The notes under the pieces: model-generated | The model's input: only the letters and a program-made list of their open reading frames with translations | What the model was told of the DNA's origin: nothing | Database searches by the model: none | In this document: piece after piece, positions 1-10,747 of the stretch | How positions within the stretch are numbered: the stretch's first letter is position 1 | How the letters are laid out: each line of letters begins with the position of its first letter | Program-made: the position numbers and the translations under genes | Assembly (NCBI GenBank): GCA_027924645.1 | Contig: BSBN01001807.1 | Span: 12,170,001 to 12,234,000 of the forward strand | Origin: Cunninghamia lanceolata | Lineage: Eukaryota > Streptophyta > Pinopsida > Cupressales > Cupressaceae | DNA: 64,000 nt | Reading direction: 5' to 3'

Positions 1-1078
1 GAATGAAACATGTAACAATAAGAAGATAAAGAAGAAGAAATCTACAGCAAAAGCTTTGAAGAGTTGTGAGAAGGTAAAAAATAATGGTGAGTATAAATAC
101 CCCACTTGTAAGCAAGAGTTATGTTCAAAGAGGAAAGCCATAGAGGCAAGGATTAGCCAGGGGATAGAACTCCTCGAACAGGGCAAGCTTAAATCCCTAG
201 ATGAGTTGGCAAGATTGCTATTGGATAAGAGGCCAATAAATGAGATTTGTGAAGAGTTGGAAACTAAGAATGAATGGGATGAAAATGAAGAGGATGAGTT
301 CGATGGAGCTATTGAGTTGTGTTACCCCGAAGAAGGGGAAGGTATTGAAGATTACAATGCAAGAGGAGAAGAGTTTGAGGACTGCAATGAAGAGAAATGC
401 AGCCTATCACAAGAGGAGGCCCAAAAAGTTGTAGCAGTGGAAGCAATCCACATTAGAGAGGAAGCTGCAGCAGAGATGGAGATCTTTGGGAGCCCCAAAT
501 GTGATGAAGTCCTATTGGTTTTAGAGAACACAATCAACCAAAAGCAGGTAGAGGAATGTCTGCAGCTAGAGGAAGGTCTAGAGAATCTCATCATTGATGG
601 AAAGAGAGTAGAAGATCATCACTTTCTTGGAGAAGGAATGAGAGTGATTGAGGGAAGAAATAGAAATATGTTCATTTGTGGTACAAATGAGGACGATGAA
701 GAAAATGTAATAAATGAGGACAATGCTAAAAAGGAGTTGTCTGAGTTGTCTTGTGAAGGACATCATGCAGAGCTAGAAAATGAAGACCTCCTCATAAAAG
801 AAGAATTGGAAAGCATGCCTAAATGGCATAATGCAGAGGAGGATACACGTATGGGAAATTTTGATTCCCTTGACTTTATTTTTGTTTTTAATGGTTTTTG
901 TGCAAGTACAACAAAAGGTGGCATGAGTGCAAAGAGCCATGATGGTTTTCAATGGAGGAAGACCACTAAGCCATCAAGGAGTTGGGAAAAGAGAAAGAAT
1001 ACCCATTGGCAAAGGAGGACAAACTCGAATCCAACAAGAGGTTGGAAGCGAAAGAAGAAAAAGTTTGATGATTTGTAG
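1..1078 (+). CDS. 3' internal ORF of an LTR retrotransposon, unrecognised acidic protein (5' partial)
   Basis: The reading frame is open from the first base of the window to a TAG at 1076-1078, so the protein starts upstream; the first ATG-like start inside is not meaningful. The product is very rich in Glu, Asp and Lys, begins with a lysine-rich stretch, and ends in a basic tail. I recognise no gag, protease, RT, RNase H or integrase motif. It lies 248 bp before a polypurine tract and a 3' LTR, so it is the last ORF of a plus-strand element, either an extra ORF after pol or the cargo of a non-autonomous element. Past about position 970 a different frame looks more protein-like (ending SKGWFYHLA at 1153-1155, with stops at 1066-1071), suggesting a frameshift near the C terminus. 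No function is assigned. Confidence 0.5.
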   Translation, partial: NETCNNKKIKKKKSTAKALKSCEKVKNNGEYKYPTCKQELCSKRKAIEARISQGIELLEQGKLKSLDELARLLLDKRPINEICEELETKNEWDENEEDEFDGAIELCYPEEGEGIEDYNARGEEFEDCNEEKCSLSQEEAQKVVAVEAIHIREEAAAEMEIFGSPKCDEVLLVLENTINQKQVEECLQLEEGLENLIIDGKRVEDHHFLGEGMRVIEGRNRNMFICGTNEDDEENVINEDNAKKELSELSCEGHHAELENEDLLIKEELESMPKWHNAEEDTRMGNFDSLDFIFVFNGFCASTTKGGMSAKSHDGFQWRKTTKPSRSWEKRKNTHWQRRTNSNPTRGWKRKKKKFDDL

Positions 1079-1312
1079 AGGTATCTGATCTGGTGGAAGG
1101 GAACACCGTGGCTTGGTTCTTCAAGTCAAAAGGATGGTTCTACCATCTAGCCTGAACACTTACTTGGATGTTTGATGCAGGGGTAGAAGCAATCCTGCAT
1201 TTGGCAAAAAATAAAAATGATGTAATAGTTGAGTCTTTAGGTTTCTTAGTGTATTACTTGTTAAAATGTTGTCAAATAAGTTATCTTTGAACCAGGAGGT
1301 TCAAAATTTCTC

Positions 1313-1326
1313 AAAGTAGGGGAGAA
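1313..1326 (+). other. Polypurine tract of the upstream LTR element
   Basis: AAAGTAGGGGAGAA lies directly before the TG that opens the 3' LTR. Its position and purine content are those of the plus-strand primer of LTR retrotransposons. Confidence 0.8.
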
Positions 1327-1884
1327 TGATGCAGAGCATCCACGATGAGGTAGTTTCCATGCCTTAACTTACAGTGAATTTAAGGCAAAAAATTCCTAAC
1401 TGATAACACATGGACAGGTGGTAAGTTTGTTGGAGAAAAAATAGGAATCAATCCTGACGTGGGTTAGTTAGTTTTAGATAGCTGTTAGAGTCCTGTTTGA
1501 TTTAGGAGAGTTGGAGGTATTTCTGCAGTTAGAGGATTAGATTTGGGAGGGGGGAGTTTCTTTTAATTGGGAGTCTGATGGGGATCTTGGTTGGCCTCGG
1601 TAAATACCAATTATGTAAAGATTTACAGTGTTGAATATCAGAGTTTTTGCAGCGAGTCTGTTTCAGCATTTTATTCTCACTGATTTATTTTCTGATTAAT
1701 GGTGACTGCCTGTATTGCTGATAATAACGTTCTGTGAGTTAAATGTATTTGCCATGAGTTCTAAGTGTATAAACTACAGGAAAATAAAGGAACAACGTAT
1801 AGATTGATTCATTTTTCTCTTGTATTATTCCTATGTATACAGAGGGTGTGTGATATCTGCAGGGTCTGAGGATTATCTGCATCA
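1327..1884 (+). mobile_element. 3' LTR (558 bp) of the element entering from the left
   Basis: The segment starts TGATGCAGA and ends TCTGCATCA, a perfect 9 bp terminal inverted repeat with the canonical TG...CA. It directly follows a polypurine tract. A candidate polyadenylation signal AATAAA lies at 1783-1788, about 96 bp from the end. The 5' partner is outside the window, so the target-site duplication (ATTCA would be the right copy, 1885-1889) cannot be tested. Confidence 0.8.
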
Positions 1885-2758
1885 ATTCAGCTATTTCAAA
1901 TTGAGTCATATGTATGTAGCTATTTCAAATTGTGTCATATGAATGTTTGTTTATGTTTTTAATAGCTCATTTGCAGAGTTTATTTGAATCATTCAAATTG
2001 TGTCAGATTTGTACACGATTTTTATGGTTCAAATAGCTGGGTAAGCTAAACTATGAAAAGGTAATATATACTGATGCCACACCTATTGTTCAGGAATGCT
2101 AATGGATATTAAACCTGTAAGTTATTGAAATGAGGCAAGTGCTTGAAAATGAAGAAATTGGCGCTGTCAACAATTCACTCCCAAGTTAAGCACTTTAGCA
2201 AATATTATACTTTCACAGAATATATTGTAAGCTATATATGAAGCTACAGTACTTAAAATGAGAGGGGTTTCAATTCCATTAATTTCTTTGTTTTCAAGTA
2301 TTGATTATTTTGAGAGCTGGTTTTTTATCCCACTCATCCTTTTGTTTGAAGCATTGACCTTCTTTAACTAATATATTTATTTAGATTGAACAAATCTGTT
2401 GGTAAGGTGAGGTGATTTATTAGGTAACACCCTAGTCAGCATGCCTGTCAGTGTATGAGACCCCCTTTGTTGGAAAAAGGAGGTTTTATAGAAGTTCAAA
2501 CTTTGTACCTTTTACATTTTGACTTTATGATGCAGCTCAAAACCAGGTTTTGCCAATCATTCTTATCTATATGCATAGATGTATGTATTTTAAGCCATCC
2601 TTTTGGTAATCATTATCGCTATTCTAGCGCTTAATGTAGAGTGGGTTTTTAATCCCACCCATTTCTTCATTTTGAAGTATTGGCCTGATTGAGGTATATA
2701 TGTAAAGTATGATCTCTACTCCAGTGCTTATCTTTGAGTCTTACCATTTAGTCATGAT
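1885..2758. other. Unassigned flanking DNA with short imperfect repeats
   Basis: No coding signal. About 1889-1948 is an imperfect tandem pair around AGCTATTTCAAATTG. About 2312-2365 and 2639-2690 form an imperfect direct repeat (GAGYGGTTTTT...ATCCCACYCAT). This DNA continues on the other side of element A at 16158. Confidence 0.4.
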
Positions 2759-2763
2759 GAAGT

Positions 2764-3300
2764 TGTATGCAGCCAACATAGATTTTAATAGAAGATTTGA
2801 AAATGTATTTTGCAAAACCCTAAAATCTACATTAAGTGCACCAAAAGGATAATTGCAAACTATTGAAACTCGGAAAATTAAATGTTACCGAAATCGATTA
2901 AATGTGGTTGCTCAGAATAGTAGCATAACTCCAATGTAAATGTTGCCGGGGGCCATAAATGATGGATGAGCTTGATTTTATAAAGTTTTGGGGACGGTTT
3001 CAAAAGTGGTTTGATCGGTTGAACGAGAAAAGGTAGGTAAAAAGGTGGTTAGGGTTATGATAACGGGCTTGTATTATTTTTTGTGAAATAAATTTAGGTT
3101 AAAGTTTGGATAAAATAATAAATTAAGTTGATTTAATTTATTATTTGTAGGGAGGTGTTGTGGTTTATGGATAAATAATAAATAATTTGAATTTATTATT
3201 TACGAAATATGGTATAAAATGGTAAGATTTATTTAATTAATTAAAATTAATTAAATCTTTGGATGAAGGATAACTTAGGACAATTTTTTTGATGCCTACA
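2764..3300 (-). repeat. 3' LTR of element A (537 bp)
   Basis: On the plus strand it begins TGTATGCAGCC and ends GATGCCTACA (TG...CA). It matches 15624-16152 almost base for base; it has 8 bp more near 3130. Flanked on the left by GAAGT. Confidence 0.96.
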
Positions 3301-3318
3301 TTTTGCCCCTCTTTGAGA
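3301..3318 (-). other. Polypurine tract of element A
   Basis: Read on the minus strand, a purine run AAAGAGGGGCAAAA abuts the 3' LTR. Position and composition fit the plus-strand primer. Confidence 0.8.
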
Positions 3319-4552
3319 CAATGTTGCGAAGCAATATTGTTTCAAAGAAGATTAAAACATAGGTTTTTGGATGCACATTAGGAAATGGAGGGAAGGATGA
3401 TGGAGTTATGCTGATTAAACTTTGAGCAACCTGGTGTTTGATATAGCACCTGACATTATGCACCGAGGTATAAAGACCAGGGTGACGATGTGTCAAATGC
3501 AGAAAGGAGGAAAGTCGCAAGCAAGCATATGCCTAATGGCACCATGATATGAAAGACCATGATGACGGTGTGGCAGGTATGTTGCAAGGACCAATAATAG
3601 ACACAAAAACATCAATGAGTCAGCACACGCGAACAAAACAAGCAAAAACATGCATACACAATGTTGCCCCTAGACAAAAAAGAAAAAGAAGGATCAAAAG
3701 ACTTAATCATGATAAGCGGTAAGATAGGCAGTAAGATCTCAAGCCAAAGACTAATACGATAAATAGATAAGTGCCATGTTGCGGGAACGATATATCCCTG
3801 GATAAGATAAGGTAAATAAAGGATGGTTGGCTTGGGGGATCTACAACTTAGTTACTACAATCAAGATCGAATCACTAGGTGTTTAAGTTCCATAATTTAG
3901 TCTAAGAGTTTCAAAGTGTTTTTGAGATATGGCTTGGAATGTAAGAGTGCCAAAAAATTGGGTTGTGTTTGTTTTATTGGAAATTGTGTTTGCATGAAGT
4001 GAAATGATTGGATGGAGGAGAAGAATGAAGACATAGTGCTGAAAAAAAATGTTATTACGGAATTGCATGAGACTGGAAAGGCAGACAAACTCAAGAGTCT
4101 ATTATGAGGAACTCAAAGGTACCAAGACACATAGACCTACACAGGTGGACAAAAGAATACTAGGATGAGAGCAGGTGAAGGAATGGGAAAGGACTAATGG
4201 ACAAGCTAGTGATAACGGAACGTAGAATAGCTGGCGAGACAATGCAATATGACCAGATGATACTGAGTAGATGCGTATGGCAAGATATGGATGGGAGCAA
4301 AAGGGAGGACATATTTTATTATGGATGGGAAATGGATGATGGCGAGATGGATGATGTGAAAAAGCTACCTAAAGGATGGTGGGGACAGCTTGAATCCTAC
4401 ACATGGCGCCTGCGAACAGGTTTTCACCATGGTACTTATCCAGGGCGCCACCGAAGTGGTTTTCACCATTGGACGAAATGATTTTTCTTTACTATTTTTT
4501 ATTTTTTATTTTTATTTTTTTATTTTTACTTTTTTAACTGGGATACTCCGAG
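3319..4552 (-). other. 3' untranslated internal region of element A, with a block duplicated from pol
   Basis: There is no coding potential between the pol stop and the PPT. About 4404-4495 is clearly similar to 7904-8012 in the pol linker: both contain GGCGCC, then two GGTTTTCACCA motifs about 40-75 bases apart, then a GGACG and a T-rich run. Confidence 0.7.
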
Positions 4553-6691
4553 TCAGGTATAGAACCGTTTGAGATGGGCTATGTTGATAGGCTCTTCCAA
4601 AGGTTGACCTTCCGGAGTGGAAAGCTGGTAAGCTCCTGATCCATAGCTCTTGGTTACGACAAAAGGTCCCAACCAGTTAGGTTCAAACTTCCCTTTCTTT
4701 GCACGATCAGCCAGATTCCTTTGATTTTCTAGTAGAACAAGATCTCCAAGCTCAAATTTACGAGGCTTAATTTTCTTGTTGTAACCTCGGCGCAGGCGAT
4801 TTTGATAAGCTTTTAGATGATTAAGAGCTGTAAGTCGCTTCTCGTCCAACAATTCAAGCTCTTGTAGTCTTGATATCCGATACTCCTCATCTGAAATCAA
4901 GTGTTGTAAGGATACTCGCAAGGAAGGGAGCTCGATCTCAATGGGTAAAATAGCTTCTGAACCATATACCAAGGAATATGGTGTAGCACCAGTAGGAGTA
5001 CGGATACTAGTTCGATAAGCCCAAAGAGCAGGATGAAGTTGCAAGTGCCAATCACGGCCAGCCTCGTTTACTGTTTTCTTCAAGATTTTCAAAAGAGTCT
5101 TATTAGTTGCTTCAGCTTGGCCATTACTTTGCGGATAATAGGGGGTAGAAAAGTGATGTTGGATTTTGAATTTATTGCAAAGCTCTTTGACATCTTGATT
5201 CTTAAATGGGCGACCATTATCTGTGACTATGGCTTGAGGAATACCATAGCGGCAAATGATATAATGGAAAATGAACTTAGATATTTGCTTTCCCGTAATG
5301 TAAGTAAGAGGAATTGCTTCAACCCATTTAGTGAAGTACTCAGTAGCAGTGATAATAAATTTATGACCATCTGAGGAGGATGGATGTATTTTTCCAATGA
5401 GATCGAGCCCCCATTGTGAAAATGGCCATGAAGTAGTGATAGTTTGTAGTTCTTGTGCTGGTGCATGAATTAGATCACTATGTTGCTGACAAGGTACACA
5501 TTTCTTAACAAATTCATGCGCATCCTGCTCCATAGTAGGCCAATAGTATCCTGTGCGAAGCATTTTCTTGACTAAGGATGAACCTCCAGAATGAGCACCA
5601 CAGATGCCTTCGTGTATCTCATGCAAAGCAGTTTGGGCTTCTTCCGGGTTAAGACATTTAAGCAAAACACCATCTAGTGACCTTTTATAAAGCGTATCAC
5701 CGAGGAGGACATATTGGGAAGAACGACGAATGAAGGAGCGATGTTGGGATTTGGAAAGATTTGGTGGAATGATTTGGGCATGAAGGTAATGGTAGATCTC
5801 ATTGAACCAAGTGGAGTTAGGACCAACGATATCACATACCAACTCTGATTCTGGGATATCAAAAGCTGGTACAAACAACTTTTCTATTAGGAATTCAATT
5901 TTGTGATCATTCCCAGGTATCTCTATCATTGAACCAATTGTGGCCATAGCATCAGCAGCTTTATTATGAAGCCTTGAAATCTGTTCAAATGTGATCCTGT
6001 TGAAATATGTTTTGAATGTATCCACTAGTTTCTTGTATGGCTTTAACTTTTCATCCTTTGTTTGATATTCATTGTTTACTTGCTTGATCACTAGTTGAGA
6101 ATCCCCATGAACTTGTAAGTCTTTGATATTCCAGGTTATAGCCAATTTTAATCCTTTGATTAGTGCTTCATATTCGGCGATGTTGTTTGTACATGGAAAT
6201 TGAATGTGAAATGATTTTGGTATATAATCGCCTTGAGGTGTAACAAAGAGTATTCCAACTCCGGAGCCACGTTGAGTATGAGAACCATCAAAATATAATT
6301 GCCAAGAGGGAATAGTTTCTATGTTCAAGATTGATTCATCAGGAAATTCAGTTACCATTGGATGATCTAATTCTATAGGTGCTTCAGCCAATTGATCTGC
6401 TATTACTTGTCCTTTTATAGCTTTTCTATCAACATACTCAATGTCAAATTCACTAAGCATCATCACCCATTTTGCCATACGTCCAGTCAGGGCTGCTCTA
6501 GATAGTAGATATTTGAGAGGATCAATCTTTGATATAAGCTTAGTCTGATGACTCAACATGTAGTGCCTAAGCTTTTGTGATGCAAAGACAACTGCGAGAC
6601 ATGCCTTTTCAATAGGTGAATAATTTACTTCATAGCCCACCAAAGTTCTACTGATATAATAGATTGCTCGTTCTTTACCACTATCATCATT
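4553..6691 (-). CDS. Element A pol, distal part: RNase H, second RNase H and integrase
   Basis: In frame directly after a TAA at 6692-6694; the first ATG is at 6643 (696 aa to the stop). Residues counted from that Met: end of the Ty3-type RNase H (1-90, ending IADQLAEAP); archaeal-type RNase H (about 114-240) with D119, E157, D181 and D231 in FDGS, AEYEA, HGDSQ and AADAM contexts; integrase zinc finger with H341/H344/H351 and C382xxC385; integrase core with D414, D475 and E511, an exact D-35-E spacing; C-terminal GDLVLL...GPF beta-barrel region ending HLKRFY. There is no chromodomain. All catalytic residues seen are present, so the part is intact except for the preceding stop. Confidence 0.93.
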   Translation of the reverse strand, partial: NDDSGKERAIYYISRTLVGYEVNYSPIEKACLAVVFASQKLRHYMLSHQTKLISKIDPLKYLLSRAALTGRMAKWVMMLSEFDIEYVDRKAIKGQVIADQLAEAPIELDHPMVTEFPDESILNIETIPSWQLYFDGSHTQRGSGVGILFVTPQGDYIPKSFHIQFPCTNNIAEYEALIKGLKLAITWNIKDLQVHGDSQLVIKQVNNEYQTKDEKLKPYKKLVDTFKTYFNRITFEQISRLHNKAADAMATIGSMIEIPGNDHKIEFLIEKLFVPAFDIPESELVCDIVGPNSTWFNEIYHYLHAQIIPPNLSKSQHRSFIRRSSQYVLLGDTLYKRSLDGVLLKCLNPEEAQTALHEIHEGICGAHSGGSSLVKKMLRTGYYWPTMEQDAHEFVKKCVPCQQHSDLIHAPAQELQTITTSWPFSQWGLDLIGKIHPSSSDGHKFIITATEYFTKWVEAIPLTYITGKQISKFIFHYIICRYGIPQAIVTDNGRPFKNQDVKELCNKFKIQHHFSTPYYPQSNGQAEATNKTLLKILKKTVNEAGRDWHLQLHPALWAYRTSIRTPTGATPYSLVYGSEAILPIEIELPSLRVSLQHLISDEEYRISRLQELELLDEKRLTALNHLKAYQNRLRRGYNKKIKPRKFELGDLVLLENQRNLADRAKKGKFEPNWLGPFVVTKSYGSGAYQLSTPEGQPLEEPINIAHLKRFYT

Positions 6692-9600
6692 TTATGCTAA
6701 CAAAGCCCCTAATGCTGCTGATGTTGTTGAAATGTATAAAATAAGGGGTTTTCCATGAATAGGTGGTGCTAACACAGGAGGAGATCCCAAGTATTCTTTA
6801 AGTTTATTAAATGCTTCTTGGCAATTTTGATCCCAAATAAATTGTGTGTTTTTCTTCAACAAGTGAGTAAATGGTTGACACTTGTCAGCAAGCTGAGCAA
6901 TAAACCTCCGTATGGATTGTAATTTTCCTTGCAAAGATCTAAGTTGTTTTAGATTTTGAGGAGGAGGCATTTCCATTATAGCTTTGACTTTTGCTGGATC
7001 AACTTCAATTCCTCTTCTGGAGACAATATAACCTAAGAGTTTTCCAGATGTTACTCCAAATACACACTTCTTAGGATTTAGTCTGACATTGTACGTTTCA
7101 AGACGATCAAAAATGTTTTCCAAAACATATAGGTGCCCCTCTCTGGTTTTTGATTTGGCAAGTATGTCATCTACATAATCTTCCATTTGTTTATGAAGCA
7201 TATCATGAAAGATAACAGTCATTGCTCTTTGATATGTGGCTCCGGCATTTTTTAGACCAAAAGGCATGACAAGCCAACAATATGTTCCCCAGACACAAAT
7301 GAAAGAAGTTTTATGTTGATCTTCTTCAGCTATTCTAATTTGGTTATAACCAGAAAATCCATCCATCAATGATAACATCTCATGTCCTGCTGTCAGATCC
7401 ACTATGATATCAATGTTTGGTAACGGAAAATCATCTTTTGGACAAGCTTTGTTGATGTCTCTGAAATCATTACAAACTCTGATGGTTCCATTTGGCTTGG
7501 CTACAGGTACAATGTTTGAGATCCACTCAGGGTAATCTATCGGTTTGATGAAACCAACTGCCAAGAGCTTTTCTAACTCTGCCTTGACCATTAGAGCAAT
7601 TTTGGGATGCATCTTTCTCAATTTTTGTTTGACTGGTTTTGTTCCAGGACGGACTGTTAAATGATGTACTATTAGTGATGGATCTAATCCTGGCATATGT
7701 GCATAGGACCAAGCAAAATTGATTTCTCGTTTTTTGAAGAAAGAATTGAAGTCCCGAGTTTCAAATTTTGATAATGACTTTGCTGCATATGTGATCTTGG
7801 GTTCTTCTGTAGTTCCAAGATTCATCTCTTGTGTCTGTTCTATGAGAATAGTGGACTTTTCTCGGTGTGCCCCCACTTTGGGAAGGTTAAATTCTTCATC
7901 CTCTGGCGCCTCAGAAAGGTTTTCACCAGTGGATACGTCTTTTATTTTGATTTTTGCATCGTCCGAAAGTGCCACAAAGTGGTTTTCACCAGGGGACGTT
8001 ATTTTTACATTTTCATTTTTTTGACTAAGGAATTTAACAGATTCCCCAAAGTAGGCATCGGAGTGTAGTTCAATAGAGTAACCAATCTTGTGATCTCCGA
8101 TAGGTAGATGAGTACGAAGCCCCAGAAATTCACCAATAGCTTCATCATTTTCAAAGACATCAAGAACAGGAGGTCCGTGTTGGTCCCAGTCAATGAGATC
8201 TGGATAAACAAGGGATAATGAATGAGAGGAAGTGGACGGGGTGGATGAGGACGATGGTTGATCAAAGGAATAGGTGATGGTATAGATGGAATTATCCTCG
8301 AAGACATCGGCGGCCGCTTCAAAAGGATCTATGAAAGTGTCTCGATTAAAGGACTCAACTGCGGGAAAAGCTTTCGCCACTTCGTCTAAGATAAACTCAA
8401 CATCGGGTGACTCACGCTTGGTGGATCCAAACCCTAGCCCAGCATGCTTAGGTCGGCGATGAAATTCTAAAGGCTCTAAGATTCCTTGTTGCTGTTGCCC
8501 AAGCCGACCTTCTGTATAGCCCAACTTTTTAATGATAGGATAACCTCTGTGATATATACTCAATGGTAATTGTCTCTGTTCATCTTCATCGCTATAGAGC
8601 CATTTAGAGATGTCATCTTCAATGGTTTCTTGACTTAGTTGCCCCCAATATTTGAAGTCTTTCAACTGTGGATGAGTAATCAAGACATGATTAATCGGAC
8701 GAGGTCGCCCATAGCTCTTAGGTGAAAGAGGAAGTTCATTGATATGAAACAGAGTGTACTCCCCCATGCCTGTAGCACTGATCTTAGCCTTGATCTCCAA
8801 TCGGGAAGTGGATGGTGTGGATGAAGAAGACGGGGTGAGGGTGGATGGGTCAATGTATTTGGATGATGGTTGGGCAACCGCATTAGTTGGGCAATAATTT
8901 TGATGTCGATAAGGACCCTCCAGTCGTCTACAGTATTGAAATGGGCGTGGGTCTGCCTGTATGGTAATCTCACGATCATTAAATGGGAATTTTATGCATT
9001 GGTGGTACGTGGAAGGGACGGCTCTCATGGCATGAATCCAAGGATGCCCTAGGAGAATGTTATAGGGGAGATCAAGATCTAAGACCTGACATGTAGTTTC
9101 CATTGTAATAGGGCCAACCTTGATTGGGAGTTTAATTGTACCTGCTGATTTTCTTTCTCCGTCATCATAAGCTTTGATCGTAATTTGATATTTCTCATCA
9201 ATGTTCTCATCGGAGTATCCCAGTTGTTTTATTAATTTGAGGGTACATAAATTCAAAGCTGATCCACCATCCATTAGGACTCGTTTCACGAAATGTTGTT
9301 TGACAATAACTTCTAGATGAAGGGCTTCGTTATGGAAATGTTCTGGAGAGGAGTTTTCTGGTTCTATGAAGATGAGGCGAGGAGTGGATGTAAGAGCCCC
9401 CACCATAGCTTGGAATTGATCTACGTCAATATCACCTGGTACTTGAGATTCTATAAGGGCTTTATCCAAGATTTGTTTGTGTTGGGGAGACATTCTTAAA
9501 AGCTCTAGGATTGAGATCTGGGTAGGTGTCTTTTTCAATTGATCCTGGATAGTATATTTAGGTACATTATGGGATAACACATGAGGTCTCATGGGGTTAT

Positions 9601-10747
9601 GGGATGCAATAGGAGGAGGAGTTCCCTGAACAGTAATACGACCCCTTCGTGTAGTGACATCACACGCGGGAGTTTGACCTCTAACAGTTATAACATTGAC
9701 ACGAGGATATGAAACTTCAATACGGCCAACTACGCTATGGTTACTATAGTCATAATGAACTTCATTGTGTGATGTGTTATCAACATTATTGGCTCTATTA
9801 TTTTTTTGTCCATGTGGAGGAAATGGTTCTTGGTAGGCTTTGAGTTTCTCATTGGGAGACTTATGAGGTATTTGATCTATGTGTATCTCTCCTTGATCAA
9901 TTAGATCTTGGACATAATGCTTCAGTCTTATGCATGAATTAGTAGCATGCCCATTGACACGGTGGTATTCACAATATTGATCTTCTCGGAACCAACGGGG
10001 TTTTGGTCGATTGTCATCATAAGGTTTACTAGCGTCAGGAAGTTCAATCATGTTTGCTTGTTTAAGTTTCCGAAATATGGATTCAAGAGATTCTGTTAAA
10101 TCTGAAAATGTGCGTGGTGGTCGCAAACCTGGAAAGGTAAATTTCTTCTGTATATGTGGTGGACGATCTCGAGGTGTATTCTGAGTTGATGAAGAATTGA
10201 GGACAAATGGTTTGTTTTGCACATGTTGAACATGTTTTGTATCAGTGATTCCATCATTCACAATATTCTTGTTTCGATTCCAATATCGGGATTTATCATT
10301 GTTTTGGTTATTGGAATCACGATTGTAATTGTCTTTGTAAATTTTGATGAGACCTTTGTTGATAAGAGCCGTTTCAATTATCTTCCCTTTTGTCATGATT
10401 TGTTCAAATGAATCAGAACATTGTACTTGTAAGTGAAAGGCCAGTTCTTGATTAATATTTTGCACAAAAATTGGAACGAGTTGTTTCTCAGGAATGTGAC
10501 AAGGGAGTCGACTGACAATATGCCTCCATCGTTGTAGAAACGAAGTAAGGGTTTCCCCTCCTTTTTGTTTGGTGTTATAAAGGTCTTGCATGGAAGTGTC
10601 TTGTTCAATGTTGTAGGCAAAATTTTTGACAAATTCTTCTGCTAGTTGTTCAAAAGATGTGATGTTTCCTGGGAGACGTGAGAACCATTCAAGGGCTGAG
10701 CCAGCCAAACTTTTAGGAAAAAGTCTCATTAAGTATGTAGGTTCATG
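6692..10747 (-). CDS. Element A gag C-terminal part, protease and reverse transcriptase
   Basis: Follows a TGA (10748-10750) without frame change; the first ATG is at 10729, giving 1345 aa to a TAA at 6692-6694. Domains by residue from that Met: gag core (1-130); knuckle-like CEYH...GHATNSC (253-266); aspartic protease with DGGS (487-490), the usual Tat variant of D-S/T-G; GHPWIHAM (561-568); Ser-rich linker; G-patch-like segment (736-768, GYTEGRLGQQQQGI and GLGFG); reverse transcriptase (about 1040-1240) with LMDGFSGY (first Asp 1123), MPFGLKNA and YVDD (1185-1188); then the start of RNase H. The TAA cuts RNase H soon after GALLA. Apart from the two stops the frame is unbroken. Confidence 0.93.
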   Translation of the reverse strand, partial: HEPTYLMRLFPKSLAGSALEWFSRLPGNITSFEQLAEEFVKNFAYNIEQDTSMQDLYNTKQKGGETLTSFLQRWRHIVSRLPCHIPEKQLVPIFVQNINQELAFHLQVQCSDSFEQIMTKGKIIETALINKGLIKIYKDNYNRDSNNQNNDKSRYWNRNKNIVNDGITDTKHVQHVQNKPFVLNSSSTQNTPRDRPPHIQKKFTFPGLRPPRTFSDLTESLESIFRKLKQANMIELPDASKPYDDNRPKPRWFREDQYCEYHRVNGHATNSCIRLKHYVQDLIDQGEIHIDQIPHKSPNEKLKAYQEPFPPHGQKNNRANNVDNTSHNEVHYDYSNHSVVGRIEVSYPRVNVITVRGQTPACDVTTRRGRITVQGTPPPIASHNPMRPHVLSHNVPKYTIQDQLKKTPTQISILELLRMSPQHKQILDKALIESQVPGDIDVDQFQAMVGALTSTPRLIFIEPENSSPEHFHNEALHLEVIVKQHFVKRVLMDGGSALNLCTLKLIKQLGYSDENIDEKYQITIKAYDDGERKSAGTIKLPIKVGPITMETTCQVLDLDLPYNILLGHPWIHAMRAVPSTYHQCIKFPFNDREITIQADPRPFQYCRRLEGPYRHQNYCPTNAVAQPSSKYIDPSTLTPSSSSTPSTSRLEIKAKISATGMGEYTLFHINELPLSPKSYGRPRPINHVLITHPQLKDFKYWGQLSQETIEDDISKWLYSDEDEQRQLPLSIYHRGYPIIKKLGYTEGRLGQQQQGILEPLEFHRRPKHAGLGFGSTKRESPDVEFILDEVAKAFPAVESFNRDTFIDPFEAAADVFEDNSIYTITYSFDQPSSSSTPSTSSHSLSLVYPDLIDWDQHGPPVLDVFENDEAIGEFLGLRTHLPIGDHKIGYSIELHSDAYFGESVKFLSQKNENVKITSPGENHFVALSDDAKIKIKDVSTGENLSEAPEDEEFNLPKVGAHREKSTILIEQTQEMNLGTTEEPKITYAAKSLSKFETRDFNSFFKKREINFAWSYAHMPGLDPSLIVHHLTVRPGTKPVKQKLRKMHPKIALMVKAELEKLLAVGFIKPIDYPEWISNIVPVAKPNGTIRVCNDFRDINKACPKDDFPLPNIDIIVDLTAGHEMLSLMDGFSGYNQIRIAEEDQHKTSFICVWGTYCWLVMPFGLKNAGATYQRAMTVIFHDMLHKQMEDYVDDILAKSKTREGHLYVLENIFDRLETYNVRLNPKKCVFGVTSGKLLGYIVSRRGIEVDPAKVKAIMEMPPPQNLKQLRSLQGKLQSIRRFIAQLADKCQPFTHLLKKNTQFIWDQNCQEAFNKLKEYLGSPPVLAPPIHGKPLILYISTTSAALGALLA

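Noticed and set aside
7719..8068. Plus-strand ORFs opposite pol of element A
   Set aside because: Shadows of the strongly coding minus frame.
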